The notes beneath the pieces were generated by a model. It saw only the letters and a list, made by a program, of their open reading frames with translations, had not been told where the DNA came from and did no database searches. A program made the translations under genes and the position numbers. This document shows positions 12,746 through 23,160 of a stretch of DNA of 64,000 nt, piece by piece. Within the stretch, counting starts at the first letter, position 1. Every line of letters begins with the position of its first letter. Origin of the DNA: Gerris lacustris (taxonomy: Eukaryota; Arthropoda; Insecta; Hemiptera; Gerridae); the NCBI GenBank assembly GCA_951217055.1, contig OX578282.1, positions 18,779,606 to 18,843,605 of the forward strand, written 5' to 3'.

Positions 12746-13994
12746 AAAAAATTCTCAAAAAACTCCAACCAAGTGGAGATTAGAAAGAAAAAAATCCTAT
12801 CAAATGGGGGCGTTTGTAGTAATGGGAAAATGTCTATCAATGTGAAATGGTTTTTGATTGAATTGTTTTTATAAAATTATGATTAATCTTTTTTTATAAG
12901 TGTAAAAATAAATATCAATATCTGTCAACCAAGTTCTTTCTTAGCTTCCATAAAATTTGCCTCAAAACCATATCTTTCCCCCACAAAAAGAATATCTTTC
13001 CCCCACAATCTCCATATTCTCTTAACCACAAAGTACCACCCCTTGTTATTTTACCAGCCTCCATTTTAGTGGGAATTGATAATTGGCGTCCTAATTATTT
13101 GGTGCCACCGCTTCGGTTCCTCATTACCTATTGAGATTTTATTTCAATAAACAGATAAAAGTTTTCTCTATTAAATTTATTTAAAATTCAAAAAGTCTCA
13201 GTAGAAATAATTAATTTCATACAACTATATCAAGGCTTTTATTGCTCCGTAAAATTATATACAAATTATTGCCTTTAGAAAAATAATACAAAATAACTAC
13301 AGATATACAAGCTTGAGTGTGTTGCATTCATTAGGATATAAATTATAAAACTAAGTTTAAAATTAAGATAATAAGACTGAATGAGTGGCTTAAGCGACGT
13401 AAATTAACAACTTAATGAAAGATAAAGCGGTACAAAATTAACAAAGATTAAACTCAATGTGTAAGATATCAGAAAACTAGTTATTTAGATTGCAACAAGT
13501 TTGTTAATATATTCTCAATTTATTCTTACATCATCGATGCAACCGAATATGCGAAAAGGGTTACTCAACTTCATAAAGCATTTTAACTTAATTAAGTAAG
13601 TAACATATGATTAAGTAATTAACTCGAGTTCAAAAATGACAAAATAAGAAATATGTTTTAAAGCTAAGTCCAGCAGTCTCATATCTAGTGGTACAGAACC
13701 TATACAAAGCGGAGATTAGATCAAGACATAACAGATCTGATTGCAAAATTCAAATTTCTAGAACATATTTCAATAACAGACTGAATTCATTCAGTGATCA
13801 CGAAATTATAAACGTAGTTTAAAAATAGTATCCACATTCTTTCAAGGCAACTTACGAAAGAAAATAAGTAGAATCACTAATAATACAGTATGACAAACAC
13901 GAACGCTTCTCCACAAATAAAAACAATGTTAACCATGTTATTCATTGCATATTATTCATGTTATGTATAATAATCTTAATGTTATTCATTGCAG
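12746..13994. other. Intronic AT-rich stretch without a recognised feature
   Basis: 'atatctttcccccacaa' occurs twice (about 12970 and 13000). Nothing else was recognised. Confidence 0.4.
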
Positions 13995-14137
13995 GTACTA
14001 ATGATGGCCGAAGATGAAACCAGGCTCCAAAAAATTATGTTACTATTTACGAAGAGGTTTTCGGTTTTGTCTTGCTATATTGATATTAAATCTATTATAC
14101 GCACTTATTCTACTAAAATCACTAGCTACATTTACAG
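13995..14137 (+). CDS. Candidate first coding exon of a type II membrane protein (opposite-strand gene)
   Basis: The plus strand shows acceptor 'ttattcattgcag|' at 13994 and donor 'TTTACAG|gtattt' at 14138. From ATG at 14014 the exon encodes 41 codons plus one base. There is a short basic N-terminus ('MKPGSKKLCYYLRRGFR') and then about 22 hydrophobic residues ('CLAILILNLLYALILLKSLA'). That layout, positive residues followed by one uncleaved helix, is typical of signal anchors of Golgi or ER type II enzymes such as glycosyl- or sulfotransferases, but nothing identifies an enzyme. Two ATGs at 14001 and 14004 lie in another frame. If not spliced, the frame stops four codons on. It sits inside the intron of the minus-strand gene; no partner exon was found. 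Hydrophobic frames arise by chance in AT-rich DNA, so this stays tentative. Confidence 0.35.
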
Positions 14138-14435
14138 GTATTTCCTAATGTTTTGTTAATAGTGAAGTTATTTTACATCCTAGTTATTATTATTTTATTT
14201 ATTAAAACAAAGTTTTGCCTGAACAGAGACCCTATATAAAACATTGTAAGAAAAGTAGTATCTGAATTAGGCAAAGCAACAAACAAAATAATTACTAAAC
14301 TACGTCACCTCATTAATTTATAAGAAATATGTGTTTATCGAGTGCAATCAATTTTAGGTAAAAGTAGACTACGGAATCTTCATGAAAAGTTAAATTCATA
14401 GAATTAAACAACTTTGAACCCGAAGATTATTTATC
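14138..14435. other. Intronic AT-rich stretch without a recognised feature
   Basis: Nothing recognisable between the candidate exon and the family J repeat. Confidence 0.4.
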
Positions 14436-14700
14436 ATGTTTTTTAGCTCAGGGTTACAGAAGAAATTTTTATTACACAAAAAACGACATAAAAAATTATG
14501 TGATTGTTAAATATCACGCGAGGAAGTTAGAATGTGATAGGAGGTAGATTGGTTTTCACTTGTATTCATTTTAGTACTATATTTCGCCGATAGAAGTTCT
14601 AAATTGTATATAAAATGATAGCAGAGCTCCTAGCGGATCAAATGGTAATCAAAACGGATTAATGTTTCATAATTTCGCACCTTAAGATTAATTTACTATA
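14436..14700 (+). repeat. Dispersed repeat family J, copy 1
   Basis: It shares with 43.57-44.04 kb (inverted there) 'tttagctc.ggtt/gtacagaagaaattt', 'aacgacat', 'gaggaagttagaat', 'atatttcgccgatagaagtt', 'gagctcctagcggatcaaat' and 'gaaattatgaaac' (complement). This copy has a single internal unit; the other copy has three. Confidence 0.85.
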
Positions 14701-14715
14701 TCAATTAGACAAATG

Positions 14716-14953
14716 GGTACTTCTTTAGATTGTTACTCCCCTATTATTTTAGAATATAAATGACAGACTAAACAACTATTAAGACAAAGGGGTGTTTAGT
14801 CCAATGTACTTTGGGAGAAAGGAATATGGAATATCACACTTCTATTTTTTTAAGGCTAGTAACAGTCTAAAGAAAAACATTCCATTCACCTTCTTTAGAT
14901 TGTTAGTCCCCGCAGTTTTTTATATAAGGGGAGTAAAAATCCAAAGAAGTACC
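14716..14953. mobile_element. Family D MITE (Merlin-like), copy 1, exact 8 bp TSD
   Basis: The ends are 'ggtacttctttagattgtta' and its inverse at 14953. The flanking direct repeat GACAAATG at 14708-14715 and 14954-14961 is an exact 8 bp target duplication. A second internal inverted pair ('agtctaaag' / 'cttctttagattgtta') gives two hairpins in tandem. The 5'-GG termini with an 8 bp TSD suggest the Merlin superfamily; hAT or P are alternatives. Confidence 0.92.
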
Positions 14954-14961
14954 GACAAATG

Positions 14962-15290
14962 TATACTGGTTTTCTCCTCTTAAGGGGAAAAATCATTAAA
15001 ATATCGATATGTGGAGTTAATGCCCAAAAACGTATCCTTGATTGAATGATTTTCCACGAAATAGAGAAAATTAAATTTATTTTTTATATAGAACCGGGGA
15101 CCGAGCGCTCTCGGCGCTCGAAAGGAAGAGCAATTTTTTTAAATGTGTTGGGAAAATGAATAAAAAATTCCATTTTTAGGCATATTATTTAATATGCTTG
15201 GTTATCCAATAAAAGTATAAAGCTAAAAGGTTTGAAACTCAATTGTATTAATTAAATATATAGTCCAGTTATTTTAGTCATAAATATGGC
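14962..15290. other. Intronic stretch, small GC-richer motif
   Basis: 'ggcgctcgaaaggaagagca' at about 15113-15132 has its reverse complement at about 26650 ('ttgctcttcctttcgagcgc'), hinting at a further low-copy repeat. Otherwise unremarkable. Confidence 0.4.
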
Positions 15291-15760
15291 TTCTGTTCCA
15301 AAAAAAAATCGGAGCTTCAATTTGACGTTCTGGAAATCATATTGAAAATTGGCAACAAGATCGCGGTCGTGTTAATAGATATTCAATGATCTTTTGATCC
15401 TTGTTTCTTTAAAATATTTCATACCACGTTCCACATTCAAGGTGGGACCTGTTCGTTAGACATAAAACAATGTTTCGCTATTGCGATTGTCACCGTAACA
15501 ATTCCCTTTATAAAATATTAAATCACTGGGAAACTAATATTTTTAAACCACGTCCGAACAACCTTGATTGGTGTCCGAGCCATAGGAAGCGAGATATTCA
15601 CAAAATAAGCGAATTTATTGACCTAGGCCCTTAAATATCTAATAACGCGACCACGATCTCGTTGCCGATTTTTAATATGTTTTTCAGAACATCAAAATGA
15701 ATCGATCATAAAATTAAAAAAATAAATAAATATGATGCTCCGATTTTTTTGGAACGGAAA
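15291..15760. mobile_element. MITE with about 100 bp imperfect TIRs
   Basis: The left arm 'ctgttccaaaaaaaaatcgg' and the inverted right arm 'cgttccaaaaaaatcggagc' pair. The match resumes with 'gacgttctggaaa.catatt' / 'gatgttctgaaaaacatatt' and 'ggcaacaagatcgcggtcg' / 'ggcaacgagatcgtggtcg'. The right arm carries about 35 extra bases. No clear TSD or coding capacity, so the superfamily is unassigned. Confidence 0.85.
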
Positions 15761-16159
15761 ACCTAAAATGGCAGCACTAATAAGCATAAACAAAAATAAA
15801 AAACTAAAAGAATTGATTTTTCTTCCTTAAATAAATTTATTTTCATCGATAAGTTCATCATAATATTATATACTTCATCACATTCAAAATTAGCATACCC
15901 TTCAAGAAGATTACCAAAAATATGTTAACCATGATGTTTGATTTTTATTTTGAATCATTTGAAAGTGCCTAACATACTTTTATTTAGTACTTACGTAATT
16001 GGATTTTTATCAGTAAAATTTAGTTGAAGCAATCGCAGCAAACAATGTGGGTTTAAATATCATATGCAATATATAATCGAGCGGTCCCGACGATGACGGC
16101 ACTGACTTACTTCGTAATGATTTGGATTAGTTGTTATTGGTAAGACAGCCATATTTATT

Positions 16160-16395
16160 CTAAAAAAAATTAAGGTATGTTTTGATTTGTTAGTCTTCAA
16201 ATAGATATAATAATTTATCTAAATAGAGGCCGACAATTTTATCGAAACTAAACATTATAATAATTAACATTAAATTTTAGATTTGTTACCAATATAAATA
16301 AAGGGTTGTTTTGATTTGTTGGTCTTCAAATAGATTCAATAACTTGTCTAAATATTTGTATTGAAAGCTGTCACATTTTGACTATGACATGTAAA
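16160..16395 (+). repeat. Direct duplication, about 130 bp apart
   Basis: 'ttttgatttgttagtcttca' at about 16180 recurs as 'ttttgatttgttggtcttca' at about 16308, each followed by 'aatagat..aataa.tt.tctaaata'. A third relative is at about 53680 ('ttttgattttctggttttta'), so this is a fragment of a dispersed element. Confidence 0.7.
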
Positions 16396-16456
16396 CAAAC
16401 CTTACAAACAATGCGCTTTCTTATCACACTGAGCCAGCCGTTGATTTCAAAGATTA

Positions 16457-17303
16457 GAGAGTTTAAATAAGACGTACTTTAGATTGCCGTGATACTTTAA
16501 TTTTAACGTCATTTTAAAATGTCGTATGACTTCATAACTGAGTTTAAACAAGACTAACCAGAAAATAAGTAGGTTACGTCTAATTAGGTTATATTTATGT
16601 TTTTATTTCTCGTATTTAAAGGCCGATTTACAAGTATTAAGTTGTTAAGTGATTAACTAAATTTTAAGTGACTTAATGCATGTAAACAATGAATTTAGTA
16701 ATAAGTAGCAAGTTAAAATTTAGCGTGCAACTAAACAAGTAGAATAGAAATTTTTCTATTTTTCTGTTTAGTAGGTGGGCGTGGCTAATCACTGGACATG
16801 CGCAATTTAGTTAAATGCACAAGTTTGGCGGAACCTCGCTTATAGATTTCCAGATCTTTGTTTATATATTATTTAAAAAAGTTTTATTAAAAATTATATA
16901 TTATGTAATTACAAATACATACTTTATTTCGTCCAAAATCTCATTTAAAATCATTTTTAAGACACTATTTATGACTTAAACACGTTGTTCGGCGTCTATC
17001 ATTAGTCAACTAAACCGCTTAACTAAATATTAAATGTGAATACGTGTAAACGCTTTCTAAAAATTAAGTCACTTAAAATTTAGTTAATCACTTAACAACT
17101 TAATACGTGTAAATCGGTCGTATTTTAGAGATAAACTCAAATAAATTAAAAAATAAAGTAAAAAAGGTGATACGACAACAGTGACTGATTAAAGTATCAT
17201 GTCTTTTCACAGTACGACAATTTTATACGAGCGCATGCGCAATAGGTTTGACATCGGCAAGACGTATAACATTAATTGCACTTTACGTCTTATTTAAACT
17301 CTC
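16457..17303. mobile_element. TA-flanked MITE split by a second MITE
   Basis: The ends 'gagagtttaaataagacgta' (16457) and its inverse at 17303 are flanked by TA on both sides (16455-16456 and 17304-17305), as for Tc1/mariner-type insertion. Its centre is interrupted by the 500 bp element at 16621-17120. With that removed, the remaining 347 bp is an ordinary MITE size. Confidence 0.85.
16621..17120. mobile_element. Inner palindromic MITE, about 60 bp TIRs
   Basis: The left end 'ggccgatttacaagtattaa' pairs with the inverted right end 'gaccgatttacacgtattaa'. The match continues through 'gttgttaagtgattaactaa' and 'attttaagtgactta'. The G-rich terminus recalls PIF/Harbinger, but the flanks (tttaaa / tatttt) show no clean 3 bp TSD. 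The interior holds more of the same 'aagtgactta'-type motifs. Confidence 0.85.
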
Positions 17304-17305
17304 TA

Positions 17306-19656
17306 TTATGTGATTATATCAACATTATTTTTATACTCCGGGGTATAATGAGTAGTGTAAGGTGGTATAATGAGTAGTAGTTAAACAATAATAAATTATT
17401 GTCCTATTGAATATTATTCAGCTAAATTAAACTATCAAAATACTTTATTTTTATTCAAACAAAGAACAGTCTCTTTAGTATTCTTTATTTTATAAGTCTT
17501 AGCCAAGTTTTAAAAAAATGTATTACTTCCGAATGATTCCTGTTATTTAGGTTCATGGCTGTAAATATATCTGTTTCGCGATTTTTTGGCTGTAAAAATG
17601 AAAAGAATTTAAAAAAAATTACTATTATAATTTATTCATTAATTATAAAGAATTTATCATAAAGACAAAATACTAAACAGTACGTGTATAACATAACTTG
17701 TTGATAATACTATTTCATAAGATACTATACAGTAACGCATTTCTTCAAAAGTTATAACCTTCTCTTGTTTACGAGGTTCAATTGAAACCATAGAGAATAG
17801 ATTGTAACCTTTCGGCACAAAAATTTTGTGGTTTTTAGCTTTTTTCGTACCGTCCGTCCCGTGTTTTTGTTTACCTTATAGGTTAACTTTTTTCTGCATC
17901 TGTACTTCTTTAGTTGTACCCGTACAAGGCCAAAACCTTATCAATTCCCTTGATATTGGGCTCATTTTTCTTCTCTCACCGTCCCCTACATTCGGCGTTA
18001 GCGAGATCCCAGGCACAAAATTTTGTGCTTTTATAAGTTACAGATTTAGAGCATAAAATATAAATAAAGATATTATACAGCCTGAGTGGAATGTTTCTTA
18101 TACAAACAAATCTATTTTTTTTTTTTTTTTTTTAAACTACAGATTTCAATATATTTACCTGTAATATAATAATATAATTATATTAAGATGTCATTTATAT
18201 CTCCTGATTATTTAAGAATATTTCGATAAATCATAATCAGGCAACAGTTTTATGTAATAATGAAGATTTATTATCATAGAAACAAATAATAAAAAGGTTT
18301 TTAAAACCTCTTTCAAGCAATAATTTACTCTCACGGTCAAACCAAATAGGTAAAGATAGCAATCAAGATAACATAATTCAAATAAGCACGAATAAATATT
18401 ATTTATTATATATGGTTTTAATACGTGGAAAGAAAATTATTCTTCTAACACTACCAAGAATTATAGATATATTCATAATAACTTTTGTACATATTTAATT
18501 TTAAACATTTAAAATAATAATAAAAACATGAAGTAAATTATATAATAATAAGTTATTACAAAAGGAGACGGTTAAAAAGAAACGATTGGCTTGAAGTGCC
18601 TTCTATAACAGGTACTCTACTAAACCCTCAAAGCATATATGATCTGTTGGTTGCCTGACCTATACAAGACACTACTAAAAGATATAAATTATTTCTTTTA
18701 TTAGTAACTTTATAACCACAAAATGGTCAATGGTCATGTCAGAAAACTTGATTTTTAAATGTACCTAAATTTAATAGGACTATCTTAAAATGTACAACAT
18801 CTTAGCCTTCAATATATGTAAGTTCAAAATATACGTAATAAAACATAAAATGAAAACTATGAAAGGAGTTTCTTTTTTCACGTTTAGTTTGAAAATAAAT
18901 AATAAAATTATATTAAACTGCAAATCTAGACTAATATATTAGAAAATGTGTGAATATTTTTTCTTATTCTTGGATTAAAATGTTGGTATGTTCATAATTA
19001 TAATGATAATTATAATTATGAATATATTATAATTATAATATAATATATATAATTATAATTATAATAATAATAGAATTATAATGATAATTCTTTCGATTGT
19101 TAAAATTACTTCTGGCAACTATATTGCATTCAGAAGTAAAACCTTTTTTCGTTCTTCTTGCATTCAGTCAACCTAAATTCAAACTTGAACAGATTAAAAC
19201 GATTTTAAGACTTTTTTTAAAAAGTGAAATTGTAACTTATAAGTAGTAAGAAAGGTGAAAAGTATAACTCCTTAGTCTAGTTCACAGGTATACACACTAA
19301 ATCCCTATTTTTATCCCAAAGACGATAATGACCACTTACGGTTGAATGCTGGTTATATCTTAATAAAGATAGTGTGGAGAGGTTGTATCATATTATTAAC
19401 TTCTTCTTACTATTAACTAACCACCTCTAACCATACTTACTCCCTGGAGCTACAACTTATAGATTATAAAGAGTTTAGGCCTCCTTGACAATTTCAGTTC
19501 ATACCATCTTATCCTACCTTATCCTTCTCGGCCATCGTACTCAAATTCTTTTATATCCTTTTCTACATTGTCTAACTATATAGTTCGATGGAGTCCTCTG
19601 TCTCCATCCTCATGGGTTACTTAAATAAAGCTTTTTGACATTCCTCTTTCTATTTT
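17306..19656. other. Intronic AT-rich DNA, AT palindromes
   Basis: At 18995-19095 nearly pure A/T sequence forms many 'ataattata' inverted repeats. A 16-nt T run is at about 18115-18132. The plus frame 17826-18056 has Cys/Phe-rich composition and no supporting sites. Nothing else was recognised. Confidence 0.4.
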
Positions 19657-20350
19657 TCCTCCCCTAAAGGAAAAGTACTATTTTCACCCAAAACATCCAA
19701 CACCGAGGTTTCAACAGAATTATCTGTTTTGGGTATTTTTATGACGATTTGAGAGGTTTTAAGCTGGTTGTCTGTCTGTGCCATGTACAACGCCCACAGT
19801 TTTTAGCTAAAGAGAAGAAACTAGGTAATAAAAAAATTAATTGTTGTGACGTTATATTTACTTATTTTGATGAGCCCACAAAAATTCTTTAAAAAAATCG
19901 AAATATATTCCAATTGCTCGGAAATTTGCACCAATTACACCCAGTGGCGTAGGAATGGGGGGGGGGGGGGGCTATCGGGCTCAAGATTTGATGGCTATTG
20001 GCTTGAGATTTGAGACCCTTTGCTGAGCCACCCCCGTCAAAAATGAATTCCTACGCCACTGATTACATCTTTTTAGAAGACAAACATTTCCACTTAATCT
20101 CGTTTTAAAATCTGACGCCATTTTTAAAATATCGACTTTTCAACTTAAAATATCGAATTTCGATACAATTTCACCGATTGAGCTGAAAATCGAACCAATT
20201 ATACCTTTCTATAAGATAAATAATTCCTTCAAATTTTAACTTAATATCTCTATATTATAATCTTAATATTTTGGAATAATAAGGAAAAGTTCCCAAGACC
20301 ATCCTAGACCATTCATACAATTTCCTTAATTCCTGATTCTTGCTCCCCAG
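19657..20350 (+). repeat. Dispersed repeat family B, copy 2
   Basis: This matches 6.31-7.31 kb in order: 'aaaggaaaagta', 'tattttcacccaaaa', 'gttttgggtatttttatgac', 'gtctgtctgtg', and a terminal 'aaggaaaagttcc'. It is interrupted by the hAT MITE at 19942-20061. Confidence 0.75.
19942..20061. mobile_element. hAT-type MITE, 120 bp, imperfect 8 bp TSD
   Basis: Terminal inverted repeats are 'cagtggcgtaggaat' and its inverse. Flanks are ATTACACC (19934-19941) and ATTACATC (20062-20069), an 8 bp TSD with one mismatch. The interior is a 15-nt G run then 'ctatcgggctcaagatttga'. A related 5' end lies at 56144. Confidence 0.92.
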
Positions 20351-20519
20351 TTCTATTGATTTTTTATAGCTCCATACGTCCTTCTTTGGAGGATGGTATG
20401 TAATTGTTTGGTTTTTCTGCAGATATATGTAATAGAAAAGTAAATGATGTGTTTTAAAAATATATTTATTTTAAAGCTATTAAAGAGTTATTTTAAAATT
20501 TTACTGATTAAATTGTTAA

Positions 20520-20935
20520 TTTATTTTATTAGATAAAATCATCATCATCATTTCATTATTATCAGTTATAAGAGACCCCAGATATTTAAACTTATTAACT
20601 TTATCAAAGTTATCTCTCCCATCTCCCAACTTCACCTCTCTAAAGACTTACCTCTCTAAATCCATCTTTCCTCTCTATAACCATATATTTAATCTTATTT
20701 TGAATTAATAATAGTCCCGCATTACATTTGAGTCCCTATTTAGTTGTTGCAGCATCAATTTCAATTTAAATTCAATTCAAATACAGTATCAATTTCAATT
20801 TTTAATCTGCTGATAAGATCGACATCGTCAGTAAGTAAGTGCAAGAAACTGAATGCTACACTGTATTGTACCTCCTGGGTTATTTTCTATGCTTATTATT
20901 ACTTTCTCCTCAGTTTATCCATTTCTCTGACAAAA
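20520..20935 (-). pseudogene. Decayed non-LTR (LINE) reverse-transcriptase fragment
   Basis: Minus-strand reading across frames recovers, in order, a degenerate 'RQGD.l...LF.L'-like stretch, the catalytic box as 'LTDDVDLISRL' (expected F/Y-A-D-D), 'GLKCNAG...NKIKYMVIERK' (the 'GLKiN..KTk.m' block) and 'VNKFKYLGSLITDNNE' (the 'FkYLGs.it' block). Order and spacing match the RT palm and thumb of LINE-type retrotransposons. There are at least two frameshifts and several stops, and the box is mutated at its second position, so it is dead. It lies in the same orientation as the host intron. Confidence 0.8.
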
Positions 20936-21290
20936 TAGGGGATATATATATTTATTTTTTCTTTTTTCTATATTTTAAAAGATTTTATTTTTCAATGTAA
21001 TCTTAACTGCATAAAACTGTGAAAAGAAAAACTGTCCCCCAATTTCAAAAGATATTTATGTGAATGAGGCGTAACAGAATATTTTCTTAACTCTATAAAC
21101 TCTTAATTTGGGATACAACAGCAATGTTTACATTTGGACATTTGGTAATTACATTTATATGGAACCCTATATGAACAAAAAAAAATTAAATTGGATTAGT
21201 AGAGATGCTAGCTGTACCCTAAGTAACTATTATGTATAGTAAGTGCATCCTAAAAGGTAGAAGGAAGAAGAAGAAGACTAAAACTACTTC
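20936..21290. other. Intronic stretch between LINE relic and hammerhead-like motif
   Basis: It may contain further decayed retroelement sequence, since it lies upstream of the RT relic in its orientation; nothing could be aligned. Confidence 0.3.
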
Positions 21291-21362
21291 ATGCCTATTG
21301 ACGGCAACGTTTCGGCTTTACCAGCCATTTGCGAGCCTCTGTCGTCTGAAATAGCCGTCAAG
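21291..21362 (-). ncRNA. Hammerhead-like / Penelope-type terminal motif
   Basis: On the minus strand an 8 bp outer helix TTGACGGC ... GCCGTCAA encloses 'GGCT...AGCCGAAACGTT', that is a stem II-like hairpin followed by the GAAAC element of hammerhead ribozymes. The expected CUGAUGA is degenerate ('cagacgaca'). Such motifs are known from terminal repeats of Penelope-like retroelements. It is a fossil at best. Confidence 0.4.
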
Positions 21363-21644
21363 CTAAAGAATTATAACTGTGAGATTGTACACATTAAATG
21401 GAAGTTATTGGGACTGACACCTATATAAGTAGAGGAATAACACAAACTGTCTCTCCAGCAGCTTTTAGCCTTTATACCATCATTAGTACCAATTACAGAT
21501 GAAATAGAGTTACATCGAGATTGAAAAATAAAGTCATGAGAAGGGAGAACACAAATGATCAAGAATCAATAATCAAGGGAATAATTAAGTGAACTTTAAA
21601 ACAGTTACAATAACGAGGTAATAGGTCCAAGGATAGGTACTTAC

Positions 21645-21834
21645 ATGCTTTAGGTGATGGTGTGTAAACTGCATCTTCTACAATAAGCACCTCTCCCTGT
21701 AGAAGGCCAAGTGGAGCATCGGAATCTACTTCAAGGTAACTGCCAGCAATTAGTAATCTTGGTTCTTGAACTGAATACTCCGCTATAAGTAACTTTAGAG
21801 CATCTTTGATCGTTCTGCTTTCATCTCCATGGAT
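21645..21834 (-). CDS. Internal exon upstream of the DH-like exon
   Basis: This 190 bp minus-strand exon has acceptor 'gttctacag|ATCCAT' (AG at 21836-21835) and donor 'AAAGCAT|gtaagt' (gt at 21644-21643), a near-consensus donor. It encodes 63 full codons in phase 0 plus one base that pairs with exon 11854-12047 to give Leu, so the junction reads 'TPSPKALRDTLLRATEEW'. The peptide starts 'IHGDESRTIKDALKLLIAEY' and contains 'GSYLEVDSDAPLGLLQGEVL'. That stretch faintly recalls the first strands of an SH3 fold ('ALYDYDS..DELSL..GDvl'), but the diagnostic Trp and Pro are absent, so no domain is claimed. Complexity, codon use and splice agreement make it a confident exon of the same gene. The preceding exon was not found between 21.85 kb and the window end. 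Confidence 0.85.
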
Positions 21835-23030
21835 CTGTAGAACATACAAAAATACAACGATTATTCAATACATATTTTATAAGATTGTGATTAAATAAAA
21901 AAATAAAAATAAAATCGGTGTAGAAAAAAAATTCACACAGAATAAATTTTAAAATAGATAATTCGGTCTAGATAGAGTTATTAATTAACACTAAATTAAA
22001 CATGCAGAATAAGAATGATGAAGAATTTTCTTCTTCAATATCCAAAAAAACTAAATGTAATTGGTTTATCAACATAAGAAGGTTGCTATTCACCAATAAG
22101 TACATACATATAATTTTATGTTCAAATATAAATGTTAAGTAGATAAATAAATGCTTATTGTAATAATTTTAATTATTTATATATATTTATCAATTAACTA
22201 TTATAACTTATAGTAACCCGTTACATATAATTGAACTAATGTATCAAGGGTATAAGATTAGTTTTATTGAATATAAATAAAATACTAGGTTACTTGTTTC
22301 TACTAAGGTTTTTTAAACTTATTCATGGTGAATAAAACTAAAAATTAATTTGATTTTTGAAAAAATCTATTGACTGATTTCGACCAATATGTTGTTTATA
22401 TAATGATAAGATGTGTATTACAATTTAATTGTGATATACAAAAACAATATCAATAATTCTAATTGTATATTCAGTCCTTATTCCTACGAATTGGTAATAG
22501 TTCCTCTAAAAAGAAAAAAACAACACGGTTTTAGACCTTATAAAGACATTTATACTATGTGTTTGCACAACACTCATGTATTGCGGGGTTGAGTTTAAAC
22601 CCTATAATTCTTTTCCATTGGTATTAATAAAATGAACCAACAATTTAGATTCAAATATGAACCTTTTAAGGAAATTATTAAAGAAAAAAAGTAACACTTA
22701 TCCACATAATAAGGAAATATTAGCCATTCGTCCGCTCATTTTTTATAAACCTTAGCCAATTCTAAACCAATAACAGCCTAATCCAGCATGTATCAGCTAC
22801 AATTTTGAATTGCGCTTCTTCTATTTTAATGGCGCTTTAGTTTAAACACCCTAAACACATAGAAACCCAGTTCCAACCTGGTGTAATACCAAGTTTGTCA
22901 CGAATTCGGCTCGTTAATCTCCACACAAACGCGAACTTGGTTCTTGAGAACAGAGATAGGCGGAAGCAAGTACCCATGTGAATTTTAGGATTGTATGCAT
23001 GCAATGTAATCCTAACAAAATCGGACGTGT
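21835..23030. other. Presumed upstream intron, AT-rich
   Basis: No exon was recognised. The 22.86-22.99 kb part is slightly GC-richer and belongs to old repeat debris. Confidence 0.35.
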
Positions 23031-23160
23031 AGTTTTCAAGGTATGGTGGTTCGCAAAAATATTGACGGGCAGATCAACCGGCCGACGGACACCAAAAATT
23101 TATTTCCATTAGTTGGGAATTACTTCCATAAAGAGGGGGGGGGGGGGGGGGGGGGAGTCA
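23031..23160 (+). repeat. Repeat debris with 21-nt poly-G tract
   Basis: 'gcaaaaatattgacgggcag' with 'ccggccgacggacacc' and a G run at 23135-23155 resembles the ends of families A and C. Related wording ('ggcggacagacatac') recurs near 23595. Confidence 0.5.

Larger units (their letters stand above)
12048..21644 (-). other. 9.6 kb intron between the two visible exons
   Basis: The intron is bounded by GT (21644-21643) and AG (12049-12048), read on the minus strand. It is filled with mobile-element fragments (mariner relic, MITEs, family B and J repeats, LINE relic, hammerhead-like motif), described separately. A candidate exon on the opposite strand (13995-14137) lies inside. Confidence 0.8.

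Noticed and set aside
12560..12874. 104-codon frame over the CpG-rich cluster
   Set aside because: Driven by repeated AGCGA/GCTAGC motifs; low-complexity Ser/Arg content and no splice support.
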